From Mucilaginibacter sp. dw_454 (GTDB lineage Bacteria > Bacteroidota > Bacteroidia > Sphingobacteriales > Sphingobacteriaceae), in NCBI RefSeq assembly GCF_018449775.1, contig NZ_JAAVVB010000009.1, forward strand, positions 1 to 64,000: a stretch of 64,000 nt of DNA. The letters run 5' to 3'. Under the pieces are notes generated by a model. The model searched no databases. It worked only from the letters and a program-made list of their open reading frames with translations, and had not been told where the DNA came from. A program made the translations under genes and the position numbers. Positions within the stretch are counted from its first letter, which is position 1, and the number at the start of each line of letters is the position of its first letter. This document shows positions 32,319 through 41,627 of this stretch, piece after piece.

Positions 32319-33083
32319 TTAAATAAACATACCGCCCGATGCTTCAATGCGCTGGCCGGTTATCCAACGGGCATCATCAGTACACAAAAAAGCTACCAAA
32401 CCGCCAATATCCTCGGCCACACCCGGGCGACCCATTGCCGTATTGTTGCTTACCATCTGATTTAATTGCGGATTATCTCTAACCGCGCCACCATTAAAGT
32501 CGGTAGCAATTGCACCGGGCGCAACTACGTTAGCGCGAATTTGTTTAGCGCCTAATTCTCTGGCCAGGTAACGGGTAAACACCTCGATAGCGCCTTTCAT
32601 AGCCGCATAGGCAGATGCGCCGGGCATCGCAAAACGTGCTAAACCAGACGATATGTTAACAATGCCGCCGCCATTATTCAATATCGGCAATAATTTTTGT
32701 GTCAGAAAGTACACGCCTTTAAAATGGATGTTCAGCAAGTCGTCGAAAGCTTCTTCTGTTGTTTCAGCTATAGGCGCATGATGGCCCGTGCCGGCGTTGT
32801 TGATGATGAAATCTAAATGATCTGTGCCAAACTGATCTTTTAAAACACCATTCAGTTTTTCAATAAATGCGCCGAAGCCCTTAATGTCGCCGGTATTTAA
32901 TTGTAGAGTCGCAGCTTTTTGTCCGCTTTGCTGTATCTGACTAACTACTTTCTCTGCCTCGTCGGCTTTGCTGTTGTAGGTAAGGATAACGTTGATTCCC
33001 TTTTCGGCCAGTCTAAGGGCCATGTCTTTGCCTAGTCCGCGGCTGCCGCCGGTTACCAGTGCTATTTTGTTTTTGCTTTCCAT
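32319..33083 (-). CDS. SDR family oxidoreductase
   Basis: 254 aa from ATG 33083. Classical short-chain dehydrogenase: cofactor motif TGGSRGLG (about 10-17), NNAG (about 94-97), catalytic Ser in NISSGLA and YAAMK (about 158-162). The Arg after TGGS suggests NADP(H). Upstream of an AraC regulator on the same strand, which may control it. Substrate unknown. An in-frame ATG at 33110 gives an unlikely polar extension. Confidence 0.93.
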   Translation of the reverse strand: MESKNKIALVTGGSRGLGKDMALRLAEKGINVILTYNSKADEAEKVVSQIQQSGQKAATLQLNTGDIKGFGAFIEKLNGVLKDQFGTDHLDFIINNAGTGHHAPIAETTEEAFDDLLNIHFKGVYFLTQKLLPILNNGGGIVNISSGLARFAMPGASAYAAMKGAIEVFTRYLARELGAKQIRANVVAPGAIATDFNGGAVRDNPQLNQMVSNNTAMGRPGVAEDIGGLVAFLCTDDARWITGQRIEASGGMFI

Positions 33084-33234
33084 TTTCTTCTTTTGATTTG
33101 TATGATACAAAGATCGTGACAGGAAGAAGGGTAGTGTTTGGATAAATCAATCGGTTATTTGCAAAATTCAAATAATGAGGTGATGATGTGCAGATATGCG
33201 GATGGATCGTTTTTTTTTATCGCCATATTCATAC

Positions 33235-33442
33235 CGTCATCGTGAGCGAGGTACGAGCGTGACGATCTCATCGCCATATGGTATTGAGCGCGCAGCAACT
33301 CCACCGCCACGTCATTGCTGTAAGGAACGAAGCAATCTCTACACTTGCTAATCAATGTCCGTAGTGATCGTGCCGGCTATCGCCAATGAGATTATCCTAT
33401 TGACTGTCTGTTGTAGAGATTGCTTCGTTCCTCGCAATGACG
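33235..33442. repeat. REP-like elements in the SDR-GH51 gap
   Basis: A lone half-copy CGTCATCGTGAGCGAGGTACGAGCG...GATCTC (33235-33270), of the same variant as the left array, and then a spread hairpin: ACGTCATTGCTGTAAGGAACGAAGCAATCTCTACA (33309-33343) pairing with TGTAGAGATTGCTTCGTTCCTCGCAATGACG (33411-33441). They occupy most of the 395-bp gene-free interval 33084-33478; the rest shows nothing convincing. Confidence 0.8.
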
Positions 33443-33478
33443 GTTGGAGGGAGCTTAAAGATTCGCTATAAAATATCC

Positions 33479-35935
33479 CTACTTCTTCAATCGCAAAATA
33501 GTATAAGAATTACCCGGAAAAGTATAACTAATAGTATTTCCGCTACGCGGGATGCTGCTTTCTTTGGTAGAAACCGCTGTAGGATGCAATGGCGTATTTT
33601 CAGCCTTTGGGTCACCTGCTAAAGAATAAACTTTAACAGGGCCATTACCTGTAAAGCCACTTAAACTGATAGTGGTTGCAACCGCGGCGCTCTTTGTATT
33701 TACTACGTGCAGCACTAACTCATCTCCACTTTCACTACGCGTAGCAGTAACGTCCAGGTCGCCATCTACATTACTTTCAACGCGTAACGGCTCATGGTTT
33801 TTGGCAGCCATCTGCGTAGCGTAAAATGGTGGCATGCCCCATACCTGCGATGGGGTAAAGAACACCTGGCCCTGGTCCCAATCGTTATCATTTTGGCCCA
33901 AACCCTGCAAGCCGTTGGCTGCGCACGATGTTAACACAAAATCTCCGTGCCTGCGCACCGCATTCATGGTAGTGGCATGACCCAGTGCGCGTTGCAGATT
34001 ATGCAGGCCGCCGTTTTCTTCAAAAATGGTGATACGCAGTTTGGTATTCGGGTCCCATTTTAAAAACATGTCCCTCATGTTTTGCAGGTCATGGTCCACT
34101 TGGGTGCCGGAGTTGGCATCATCGGCCCAGGTGTGCAGATCCCAATAATCGGCACGGCCGTTAATGGCTTTAAAAACCATCTCCATATTATCCAAAGACT
34201 TCGGCCGCCACCAGGCAGCGCAGATCACTTTAATCTCCGGGTTATTTTTGTGAATTACGTCGTACAATAAATTGAAACGCTCTGCATAGTGCTGGTAATC
34301 GTTTTTCAGATCGCCCCAAATAACCTCTTCATTACCCAGTTCAATGTATTTCAATTTATAAGGGGCGGGATGACCGGCTTCGGCGCGTTTTTTACCCCAG
34401 GTGGTAGTGGCGCTGCCGGTTAAATATTCCAGCATATCGGCAACGTCCTGCGGTGTTTCTTCCACATTGATGGCAAAAGCGGGGTCGAAGCCGGCTGCTT
34501 CGCTGTATGCTACAAATTCATTGATGCCAAAGCCATTGCTGGTGTATGAGTACCAATGGCCCTCGTAAATGGGTCGCTTATCCCGCGGGCCGACCATGTT
34601 TTTCCATTTATAGTCGGGCGCGTTTACCATGGTGCCGCCGTAGCGTACAAAGTTCAAACCTTCCTCCTGCATTTTAGTGGCAATGTCGGCACGAAGCGGC
34701 AAGCCTTTAAATTGCGCAGCACCGGTATTCATGAGCGTGGCCTGGTCGATGCTTAGTCTTCCTTTTTTATCGATGTAGATGACGAAGCGCGCTTTAGGGT
34801 CCGTGGCATTAGTAGTCAATGTGAACGGATATTTTGTCCAGGCAGAAGCTATGCTTTTAAAACTTGTCGACGCATAGGTTTTGGTCCCGGCAGCATTTTG
34901 CAGGGCTACGGTTACCGGCCCTGTCAAACCATCAGCCTTAAAAAATACCGATCCCTGAAATTTCTCGCCCCGTTTTACACTGATGCCCCAGCGGTTAAGG
35001 CCCTTATTGGCTACGCCTATTTTGCCTGTCCCGCTTAAAATCTCTATAACCTGCGCTTGTTTACTATTGTAGGGGTCATTGCCATCCAGCATAAAATTGG
35101 CGCGGGCTGTAGGGCTGGTTACAGCATCCCACACACGGCTTACCTGCACCGGTGGTTTGCCACTAAACAAACTGCGGATGGTTTCGCCATCTTTTTTAAT
35201 GGCGAAGTTTTCAAATATCGCCCCTAAATTAAAAGTGCGCAGACCTATTTTGCCGCTTAATAGCGGATGGTCGGTGTCGGTATAGGTTAAGGCCGGAGCG
35301 TCTATGTTCTTTAGATAGGCAGCATGTTCATTACCTACATAAACCGAGATCTGCCCATTGTTCATGTCAACCTTTAAATGCGTCCAGCTGTTTCTGTCAA
35401 AACTTACTTTTACTTCTTTCAGCATTTTCCAATTATGAACATGTTTGCCCAATATCACCATTTGCCTGTCGGGATTTAGGCTGATCTCGTAACCATCAAA
35501 ATCATCTAACCCGGCCTGCTCATGGTTAACCCGGACAATAAAACCGGCATTATCGCCCCGGCCTGTAAATTTGATATCGGCCTCAGCACTGCCGTTTTTA
35601 ACAATCGGGTTTTCGCGGATGAGTTTATCGCCTGACCCCGGCTTTACCTCAATACCAGCAGCCGTAGGCTTCCATTCGCCGTTTAAGGTTTTCCAGCCAT
35701 CGTAATTAGGGGTTGGAGCAGGCTCTTCAAAGCTTTCGCCGTAAAGCAATTGGTCATACAATCCACCGTATATTTCGTGATTCACATCCTCAATACATGA
35801 GCCGTACATTTTGGCCGGTATTTTATTGAGCACTTTAGTTGCATCAATGGCAATACGTGCGTTTTGTGCCGATGCGCCGAGCGCAAAAACAGCAAGACTT
35901 ACTGCACCAATAGTTGTACGGATAAATTGCTTCAT
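33479..35935 (-). CDS. Alpha-L-arabinofuranosidase, GH51-like
   Basis: 818 aa from ATG 35935, which begins the signal peptide MKQFIRTTIGAVSLAVFALG (cleavage after SAQ). An N-terminal domain with carbohydrate-binding/LamG-like character (about 85-245), then the GH51 catalytic barrel: acid/base Glu in LGNEEVIWGD, nucleophile Glu in ITIFEENGG, and a C-terminal beta-sandwich. Releases terminal arabinofuranose from arabinan or arabinoxylan in the periplasm. The frame is open upstream to 36016 but without signal-peptide logic. Divergent from a GH127 gene, forming an arabinose-release pair. Confidence 0.92.
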   Translation of the reverse strand: MKQFIRTTIGAVSLAVFALGASAQNARIAIDATKVLNKIPAKMYGSCIEDVNHEIYGGLYDQLLYGESFEEPAPTPNYDGWKTLNGEWKPTAAGIEVKPGSGDKLIRENPIVKNGSAEADIKFTGRGDNAGFIVRVNHEQAGLDDFDGYEISLNPDRQMVILGKHVHNWKMLKEVKVSFDRNSWTHLKVDMNNGQISVYVGNEHAAYLKNIDAPALTYTDTDHPLLSGKIGLRTFNLGAIFENFAIKKDGETIRSLFSGKPPVQVSRVWDAVTSPTARANFMLDGNDPYNSKQAQVIEILSGTGKIGVANKGLNRWGISVKRGEKFQGSVFFKADGLTGPVTVALQNAAGTKTYASTSFKSIASAWTKYPFTLTTNATDPKARFVIYIDKKGRLSIDQATLMNTGAAQFKGLPLRADIATKMQEEGLNFVRYGGTMVNAPDYKWKNMVGPRDKRPIYEGHWYSYTSNGFGINEFVAYSEAAGFDPAFAINVEETPQDVADMLEYLTGSATTTWGKKRAEAGHPAPYKLKYIELGNEEVIWGDLKNDYQHYAERFNLLYDVIHKNNPEIKVICAAWWRPKSLDNMEMVFKAINGRADYWDLHTWADDANSGTQVDHDLQNMRDMFLKWDPNTKLRITIFEENGGLHNLQRALGHATTMNAVRRHGDFVLTSCAANGLQGLGQNDNDWDQGQVFFTPSQVWGMPPFYATQMAAKNHEPLRVESNVDGDLDVTATRSESGDELVLHVVNTKSAAVATTISLSGFTGNGPVKVYSLAGDPKAENTPLHPTAVSTKESSIPRSGNTISYTFPGNSYTILRLKK

Positions 35936-36133
35936 GTTGAGATATTTTATTTTGATATAAGGGTTTTTAAAATTGCTCAAAAATCCTCTGTCCACCCAGT
36001 CTGTACTTGAACACAATTGATATTTTTTAGTTCGATTTTGACTAAATAGCGAGGCCTCAATAAGTCAACCCATCAACCCTGTACAAAAAAAGGCCAAAAT
36101 AGTGCAAAAACAAAATCAGCAAAAAGCGCAATT

Positions 36134-36141
36134 TAGCTTTG
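36134..36141 (+). promoter_or_regulatory. Possible GH127 promoter (-7)
   Basis: TAGCTTTG matches TAnnTTTG, 46 nt before the ATG. No -33 TTTG seen. Upstream lies an A-rich stretch with GCAAAAA words. Confidence 0.45.
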
Positions 36142-36187
36142 CGTAAAAGCGTTTTTAAATTCCAACCAATAAATAGTAAATTACTTA

Positions 36188-38227
36188 ATGATATCGTTAA
36201 AAAAACCATTAATTGTGCTGGCGCTTGGCCAGTTGTTTTTCAGCGTTCAAAGTTCCGCCCAGGAGCACACCATACATCCGTTAACACTGCAATCTGTAAA
36301 AGTTAATGATTCATTCTGGAGCCCTAAAATTCGTGTCTGGAACACCGTTACCGTATATGATGTGCTGGACAAATTGGAAGGTAAATATGAAATTGATCGC
36401 CCGGACACCAAAGCCGAAAAAGAAAGAACCGGCCACACCAGCGATGCTTTCCATAACTTTGACCTGGTAGCGCAGGGCAAAACAAATATCGGCCAGCACG
36501 ACGGCCCGCCATGGTACGACGGCTTGGTTTATGAAACCATTCGCGGCGCGGCCGATATTCTGGCCGAATACCCGGACGCTAAACTGGAGAAAAAGCTGGA
36601 TGCTTATATCGATCGCATTGCAGCGGCCCAAGCGGTCGATCCGGATGGCTATTTAAACACTTACACCACCCTTACCCGCCCCAAACAACGCTGGGGCCTA
36701 AATGGCGGCCAGGACCGCTGGCAGCACGATGTTTATAACGCAGGTATGCTGGTTGATGCCGGGATACACTATTACCGCGCAACAGGCAAAACCAAGTTGC
36801 TGTCGGTTAGTGTTAAGCTGAGCAATTACATGTACAAAGTGATGGGCCCGGCACCAAAGAATAACGTGATACCGGGTCATGGCGGCCCGGAAGAGATTGA
36901 GTTGCGCCTATATCAGCTTTTCAAACAACACCCGGAATTAAAAGCCAAAATGGGTGCCCCGGTACATGAACAGAATTACCTGACGCTGGCCAAATATTGG
37001 ATTGACGACCGCGGCAACCACGGCAACCCGGACAGTACTTATAAACGCGCCAGCGATGGCTCGTATAACCAGGATGCCATACCGGTTACACAACAAACTA
37101 CCATTGAGGGCCACGCGGTGCGTGCTACTTTGCTGGCGAGCGGCGTAACAGCTACCGCATTGGAAACTAAAGATCCGGCCTATATCAAAACGGTTAATAA
37201 TTATTGGAACAACATGATAGGCAAACGCATGTTCATCACCGGCGGCGAAGGTGCCATTGCAGATGACGAGCGTTTCGGCCCGGATTATTTCTTGCCGGAG
37301 CATGCTTATTTGGAGACTTGCGCATCTATAGGCTCCGGTTTTTTTAGCGAGCAAATGAACGAGCTGGAAGCTGACGGCAAATATATGGACGAGTTTGAGC
37401 GTGTAGCTTATAACAACCTGCTGTCGGGTGTGTCGTTAAGCGGCGACCATTATTTTTACGAGAATCCGCTGATAGCAACCGATCATAACCGGTGGGCCTG
37501 GCATGGTTGCCCTTGCTGCCCGCCAATGATCCTGAAAATGGTATCGGCATTGCCGCAGTATATTTATGGTTATGATGATAAGCGTGTTTATGTAAACCTG
37601 TTCATCGGCAGCGAAGGAAAGATTAAGCTGGATGGTAGCGACATCACGCTAAAACAAACTACCGGCTACCCATGGAAAGGCACTACCCATATTGAAGTGA
37701 TTACCGAAAAGCCAAAAACGTTCACCATGAATGTACGCATTCCGGGATGGGCAGAGAATAAAGAGAACCCGTTTGATCTGTATAAATCGAACGTTGGCAG
37801 CGGCGTAAAACTAAAAGTTAACGGTAAAGAAATTGCCCTAAACCAGGTAAAAGGCTACGCCACCATAACCCGCAGCTGGAAAAAAGGCGACGTAGTGGAA
37901 TTGACCTTACCGGTACAACCCCGCATAGTTTCAGTTAATGACCAGGTGAAAACCATTAAAGGTAAGATTGCCATAGCAGCCGGACCGATAGTATATGGTT
38001 TTGAGAGTTTAGATAACCCGGGTGTCCAGGATTACACCTTGACCGCTAACACGGTGATGGCTATCAATTATAAGCCAGAGTTGCTAAACGGTGTAAACGT
38101 CATTACCGGCGAAACAACCGACAAAGCCGGGCAGCAAGTTAAGTTTACCGCCATCCCTTTTTATAGCTTAGGCAACCGTAAGCCAAGTACTACCTACCAG
38201 GTTTGGATGCCCGAGAATGGCAAGTAG
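36188..38227 (+). CDS. Beta-L-arabinofuranosidase, GH127
   Basis: 679 aa with signal peptide (to about SSAQ). Matches the DUF1680/GH127 family. The zinc-thiolate active site is complete: Glu376 and Cys378 in ETCASIGS, then Cys441-Pro-Cys443-Cys444 in HGCPCCPP, the spacing of the characterised Bifidobacterium HypBA1 enzyme. C-terminal beta-sandwich domains follow. Removes beta-linked arabinofuranose, for example from hydroxyproline-rich glycoproteins or pectin side chains. Divergent from GH51; an AraC regulator follows. No SusC/SusD pair is nearby. Confidence 0.94.
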   Translation: MISLKKPLIVLALGQLFFSVQSSAQEHTIHPLTLQSVKVNDSFWSPKIRVWNTVTVYDVLDKLEGKYEIDRPDTKAEKERTGHTSDAFHNFDLVAQGKTNIGQHDGPPWYDGLVYETIRGAADILAEYPDAKLEKKLDAYIDRIAAAQAVDPDGYLNTYTTLTRPKQRWGLNGGQDRWQHDVYNAGMLVDAGIHYYRATGKTKLLSVSVKLSNYMYKVMGPAPKNNVIPGHGGPEEIELRLYQLFKQHPELKAKMGAPVHEQNYLTLAKYWIDDRGNHGNPDSTYKRASDGSYNQDAIPVTQQTTIEGHAVRATLLASGVTATALETKDPAYIKTVNNYWNNMIGKRMFITGGEGAIADDERFGPDYFLPEHAYLETCASIGSGFFSEQMNELEADGKYMDEFERVAYNNLLSGVSLSGDHYFYENPLIATDHNRWAWHGCPCCPPMILKMVSALPQYIYGYDDKRVYVNLFIGSEGKIKLDGSDITLKQTTGYPWKGTTHIEVITEKPKTFTMNVRIPGWAENKENPFDLYKSNVGSGVKLKVNGKEIALNQVKGYATITRSWKKGDVVELTLPVQPRIVSVNDQVKTIKGKIAIAAGPIVYGFESLDNPGVQDYTLTANTVMAINYKPELLNGVNVITGETTDKAGQQVKFTAIPFYSLGNRKPSTTYQVWMPENGK

Positions 38228-38240
38228 CCTTACACTTTAA

Positions 38241-38325
38241 TGTTATCTCGAACGAAATGAGAGATCTATACACGAGCATTTACGACTTGCATGTGTATAG
38301 ATTTCTCGCTATGCTCGAAATGACA
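38241..38325. repeat. Palindromic repeat, ATCTCGAACGAAATGAG variant
   Basis: GTTATCTCGAACGAAATGAGAGATCTATACAC pairs imperfectly with GTGTATAGATTTCTCGCTATGCTCGAAATGAC. A relative of the GTCATTCTGAG family, between the GH127 and AraC genes. Confidence 0.75.
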
Positions 38326-38373
38326 AGCTTCTTTTGTGTTATTAGATCGCGCGATATTCAATTCAAATCAGTA

Positions 38374-38407
38374 GCTTTAATTCGTGCCCGATGGGACGAG
38401 TTAAAGC
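38374..38407 (+). promoter_or_regulatory. Hairpin abutting the AraC gene start
   Basis: GCTTTAATTCGT (38374-38385) and ACGAGTTAAAGC (38396-38407) pair at 11 of 12 positions, ending 3 nt before the ATG at 38411. It could be a DNA operator or an RNA structure limiting translation. Confidence 0.45.
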
Positions 38408-38410
38408 GCT

Positions 38411-39274
38411 ATGAGAATTTTTCGCGAGAGTATTGTAAGTCCTGATAACCTGTTTGTTGTCAAAGAGGAGCAATTTAAGTATAACGATTTTCCGTTCCAT
38501 TTTCATCCTGAGTTTGAGATCATTCTGATTTTAGAAGGTTCGGGCCAGCGCATGGTGGGCGATAGCATTACCGAATTTAACGGCCCTGATCTATGTATGT
38601 TCGGTGCCGATTTACCGCACACCTTTTATACCCGCGGATTGAGTAAAAACGAGGCGATCAAACAAATCGTTATTCAATTTCATGAAAACTTTTTGGGGCC
38701 GGGCTTTTTTGACCGCAAGCATTTTAAACAGATCAAAGACCTGCTGCAGCGTTCATCGCAAGGGATTGTGTTTGATGAGGAAACCACTGCGTCCATCGCT
38801 CAAAAAGTAAATGCGCTGGTTACTAAAAATCCTACCGAGACAGTTATTGCGCTGTTGGATATTTTGCATTCGCTATCTATTGCCGGCGGGTACACGCTGC
38901 TGTCAAGTCCGGGCTTTCTGCATGGTATTAACGTTGATGAATCTACCCGCATGAGTAAGGTGTATGATTATATACTGGATAACTTTAAGCGCGATCTTTC
39001 TTTGGATGAAGTGGCATCGGTGGCCTATTTGTCGCCGTCTGCTTTTTGTCGATATTTTAAGAAGTTTACCCGAAAAACTTTATCTGAATTCTTGATAGAC
39101 CTGCGGATTGGTTACGCCTGTAAACTTTTGCAGAGTAATAATCTGGGCATGTCGCAGGTTAGCATTGATGCGGGTTTCAATAATGTATCTTATTTTAATA
39201 GAAAATTCAAAGCGGTTAAGGGCCAAACGCCGATGGAGTATCAGCGGCAGTTTTTAATTAAGCGGGCTAATTAA
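38411..39274 (+). CDS. AraC family regulator with cupin sensor
   Basis: 287 aa. N-terminal cupin domain (about 15-100; FPFHFHPEFEIILILEGSGQRMVGD is the typical sugar-sensing AraC_binding start) and C-terminal double HTH (about 185-285; LSLDEVASVAYLSPSAFCRYFKKFT and VSIDAGFNNVSYFNRKFKAVKGQTPMEY). Downstream of GH127 and next to an SGNH hydrolase, it probably controls the arabinoside genes in response to a sugar; the ligand is inferred from context. Confidence 0.93.
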   Translation: MRIFRESIVSPDNLFVVKEEQFKYNDFPFHFHPEFEIILILEGSGQRMVGDSITEFNGPDLCMFGADLPHTFYTRGLSKNEAIKQIVIQFHENFLGPGFFDRKHFKQIKDLLQRSSQGIVFDEETTASIAQKVNALVTKNPTETVIALLDILHSLSIAGGYTLLSSPGFLHGINVDESTRMSKVYDYILDNFKRDLSLDEVASVAYLSPSAFCRYFKKFTRKTLSEFLIDLRIGYACKLLQSNNLGMSQVSIDAGFNNVSYFNRKFKAVKGQTPMEYQRQFLIKRAN

Positions 39275-39283
39275 AATAATAGC

Positions 39284-39369
39284 TGTCATTGCGAGCGTAG
39301 CGCGGCAATCGCACGCGTTCAGGCTTTTCTCCTTGCGATTGCCACGCTCGTTCCTCGCTCGCAATGACA
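39284..39369. repeat. REP-like palindrome
   Basis: TGTCATTGCGAGCGTAGCGCGGCAATCGCACGCG... pairs with ...GCTCGTTCCTCGCTCGCAATGACA, in the convergent AraC/SGNH gap. Its left arm is almost identical to that of the copy at 1385. Confidence 0.85.
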
Positions 39370-39375
39370 TAAGTG

Positions 39376-40062
39376 TTATTTCCCTTCCAACCGCTCCACC
39401 ACATAAGGCGCGATAATGTCTTTCGATGCTTCTATACCCGGATGAATGCCATCAGGTACCGCTTTGAGGTATGCGTCGCGGCCTTTGTCAAGCAGGGCCT
39501 TCCAGTGCGGGTAATGGTCTATCAGCAACAAGCTCCGCGATTTGGCTACGTCGCGATACATTTGGTAATATTTTAACAGGTCGGGTCGTTGCTCGCCATG
39601 GATGTTTAGGGCGATGTCCATAGTTTGCAAAATCACTTCGCAATCGGGGTTGTAAAGCTTGATGCGATCAATCATGTAGTTTAGATTGAGTTTAGCCAAA
39701 TCAACACTGGTTTTATAATTCATAAACGCGTCATTCATACTAAACTCAATCAGTACAGCATCGGGGTTCTTTTTAATTACGCTATCTTCTAAATTCTGTA
39801 CACCCCAGGTAGACCACATACCACTTTTGGCTGCGTTAATGGTAGTAAGCTGATTGTTGTATTTTTTATTGAGCGCCCGGGTTACCGAGTCAACCCAGGC
39901 ATGGCCACCTTCGGCCGCAGTAAGGCTTGTGCCATAGGTTACCAGGGTTTGATGTTTGCCGGCAGCCAGGTTTTTTACTAACCTGGATTGCGTAAATGCT
40001 GCAATGGATGCCATCAGCATAAAAACTAATGACAATGCTATTTTAAAAAGGCTATTTTTCAC
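39376..40062 (-). CDS. SGNH/GDSL hydrolase
   Basis: 228 aa with signal peptide (to about AAFTQ). SGNH esterase: block I YGTSLTA with nucleophile Ser46, an Asn in EFSMNDAF (block III), and the Asp-His pair in DGIHPG (block V). Likely an exported carbohydrate esterase that removes acetyl groups, given the arabinosidase neighbours; that is inference. Convergent with the AraC gene. Confidence 0.9.
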   Translation of the reverse strand: MKNSLFKIALSLVFMLMASIAAFTQSRLVKNLAAGKHQTLVTYGTSLTAAEGGHAWVDSVTRALNKKYNNQLTTINAAKSGMWSTWGVQNLEDSVIKKNPDAVLIEFSMNDAFMNYKTSVDLAKLNLNYMIDRIKLYNPDCEVILQTMDIALNIHGEQRPDLLKYYQMYRDVAKSRSLLLIDHYPHWKALLDKGRDAYLKAVPDGIHPGIEASKDIIAPYVVERLEGK

Positions 40063-40170
40063 GTGTTGGATAAATGGTTATTACAAATATGAGAAAATAG
40101 AGGTTAACAAGTCAATTATGATTTAAATGCAGGTTTTGTTACAGTTTTGTAAAGCTTACCGCGCCAGAAT

Positions 40171-40222
40171 ATTAACAAAAATATAACGCCTGGTAAAAAT
40201 TCGCAAAAACTATTTTGTTAAT
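40171..40222. promoter_or_regulatory. 10-bp inverted repeat upstream of ahpC
   Basis: ATTAACAAAA (40171-40180) and TTTTGTTAAT (40213-40222) are exact inverted copies about 100 bp before ahpC, in the divergent SGNH/ahpC region. A TATATTCG (40287-40294) further down is a one-mismatch -7 element for ahpC. Confidence 0.4.
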
Positions 40223-40320
40223 TTTATATATAGCTAAAATCTATAGGCTATTCAAAAATGCAATAAATTTATAGGGCAATTTGGCGTATATTCGCATAAA
40301 ATTTAAACACACATTTATAT

Positions 40321-40866
40321 ATGATTACGATAGGACAAAAGTTTCCGGCTTTCTCTAAAACAGCAGTAGTTAGCCTTGAAAAAGGAAAAGAATTTGAAAC
40401 GTTAACTTCTGATTATTTAGTTAATGATGATAACGTTTGGACAGTGATGTTTTGGTGGCCAAAAGATTTCACTTTTGTGTGCCCTACTGAGATTGCTGAG
40501 TTCAATAAAAACTTTGGCGAGTTTCGCGACCGCGAAACCCGTTTAATTGGTGCATCAACCGATTCTGAGTTTGTGCATGCTGCCTGGAGAACTCATCATG
40601 ATGACCTGCGCGATTTAAAATTCCCGATGCTGGCCGATACTTCAAAATCATTAGCCGAAGAGCTGGGTATTTTAGAGCCTACAGAAAAAATTGCTTACCG
40701 TGCTACTTTCATTATAGACCCTACCGGCATTGTACGTTGGGTATGTGTTAATGATTTAAGTGTTGGCCGTAACGTTAAAGAAGTTTTACGTGTACTGGAC
40801 GGTTTACAAACCGACGAGCTTTGCCCTTGCAACTGGGAAAAAGGCCAGGAAACACTAACTGCTTAA
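40321..40866 (+). CDS. ahpC: Peroxiredoxin AhpC
   Basis: 181 aa 2-Cys peroxiredoxin. Peroxidatic Cys54 in DFTFVCPTEI; candidate resolving cysteines Cys168 and Cys170 in ELCPCNW near the C-terminus. The CPC pair resembles AhpC proteins served by AhpD rather than AhpF, and ahpD is indeed the next gene. Reduces peroxides in the cytosol. Confidence 0.95.
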   Translation: MITIGQKFPAFSKTAVVSLEKGKEFETLTSDYLVNDDNVWTVMFWWPKDFTFVCPTEIAEFNKNFGEFRDRETRLIGASTDSEFVHAAWRTHHDDLRDLKFPMLADTSKSLAEELGILEPTEKIAYRATFIIDPTGIVRWVCVNDLSVGRNVKEVLRVLDGLQTDELCPCNWEKGQETLTA

Positions 40867-40876
40867 TACCTCGAAG

Positions 40877-40902
40877 ATCCCCGGTAAAACGGGGATTTTT
40901 TT
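40877..40902 (+). terminator. Terminator between ahpC and ahpD
   Basis: ATCCCCG (40877-40883) pairs with CGGGGAT (40890-40896) followed by a run of T's. ahpD starts 27 nt later, so it may receive only partial read-through. Confidence 0.85.
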
Positions 40903-40928
40903 TGATCATATTTTACTGAAATACTACC

Positions 40929-41513
40929 ATGAGCGAAAGCACAGATACCATCAATGAGTTTTTACAGAGCCTGGGCGTTGATACCAATTATCGCACCGCG
41001 AGCCTGAGTTTATTAGAAAACGGAGAGTCGCGCTATCTGCGCGATTTGAAACTGAATTTTACCAGCACCCTTACTTCAGAGCAGTTAAGCACTAAGGAAT
41101 GCGCCTTGCTTGGCTTGAGTGTTGCGGTTAATAATAACAACCTGCCGTTAACTAATTTTTACACTAAATATGCCACTGAACAAGGCGCTACTACCGAAGA
41201 TATTGCCGAGGCTGCCGCCTGTGCTTCATTACTGGCATCAAACAATGTGTTTTATCGTTTCAGGCACTTTACCCGGAAAGATAAATACAACCAGATCCCT
41301 GCCCGCATACGCATGCAGATTATGATGAAACCGGTAACAGGCAAAGAGTTTTTTGAGCTGATGAGTTTAACTATATCTGCAGTAAACGGTTGCGAAATGT
41401 GTGTTAATGCACATGAGGATTCGTTGATAAAATTAGGAACAACAGAAGAGCGTATATTCGATGCGGTGCGTATTGCATCGCTGGTAACTGCGACAGGAAA
41501 AATCGTATTCTAA
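40929..41513 (+). CDS. AhpD-like alkylhydroperoxidase
   Basis: 194 aa, all-helical carboxymuconolactone-decarboxylase fold. The thiol active site CxxCxxxH is complete: CEMCVNAH (about 148-155). In mycobacteria AhpD with lipoamide recycles AhpC; the position directly after ahpC supports the same role here. Length matches AhpD (about 175-195 aa). Confidence 0.93.
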   Translation: MSESTDTINEFLQSLGVDTNYRTASLSLLENGESRYLRDLKLNFTSTLTSEQLSTKECALLGLSVAVNNNNLPLTNFYTKYATEQGATTEDIAEAAACASLLASNNVFYRFRHFTRKDKYNQIPARIRMQIMMKPVTGKEFFELMSLTISAVNGCEMCVNAHEDSLIKLGTTEERIFDAVRIASLVTATGKIVF

Positions 41514-41627
41514 TTTTGTTTTTGTTGAATATTTTAACTAATTTGTAATAAATAGGGTTGCTGCGCGTCTAAAAAACAAGTAGTAACCCTATCTAATTAA
41601 GCAAATCAGATTAAAAGTGTCATCCCC

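Noticed and set aside
33479..39274. Classical polysaccharide utilisation locus
   Set aside because: No SusC/SusD homologues or hybrid two-component regulator near the two arabinosidases; the outer-membrane receptor at 50751 is distant and not SusC-like in context.
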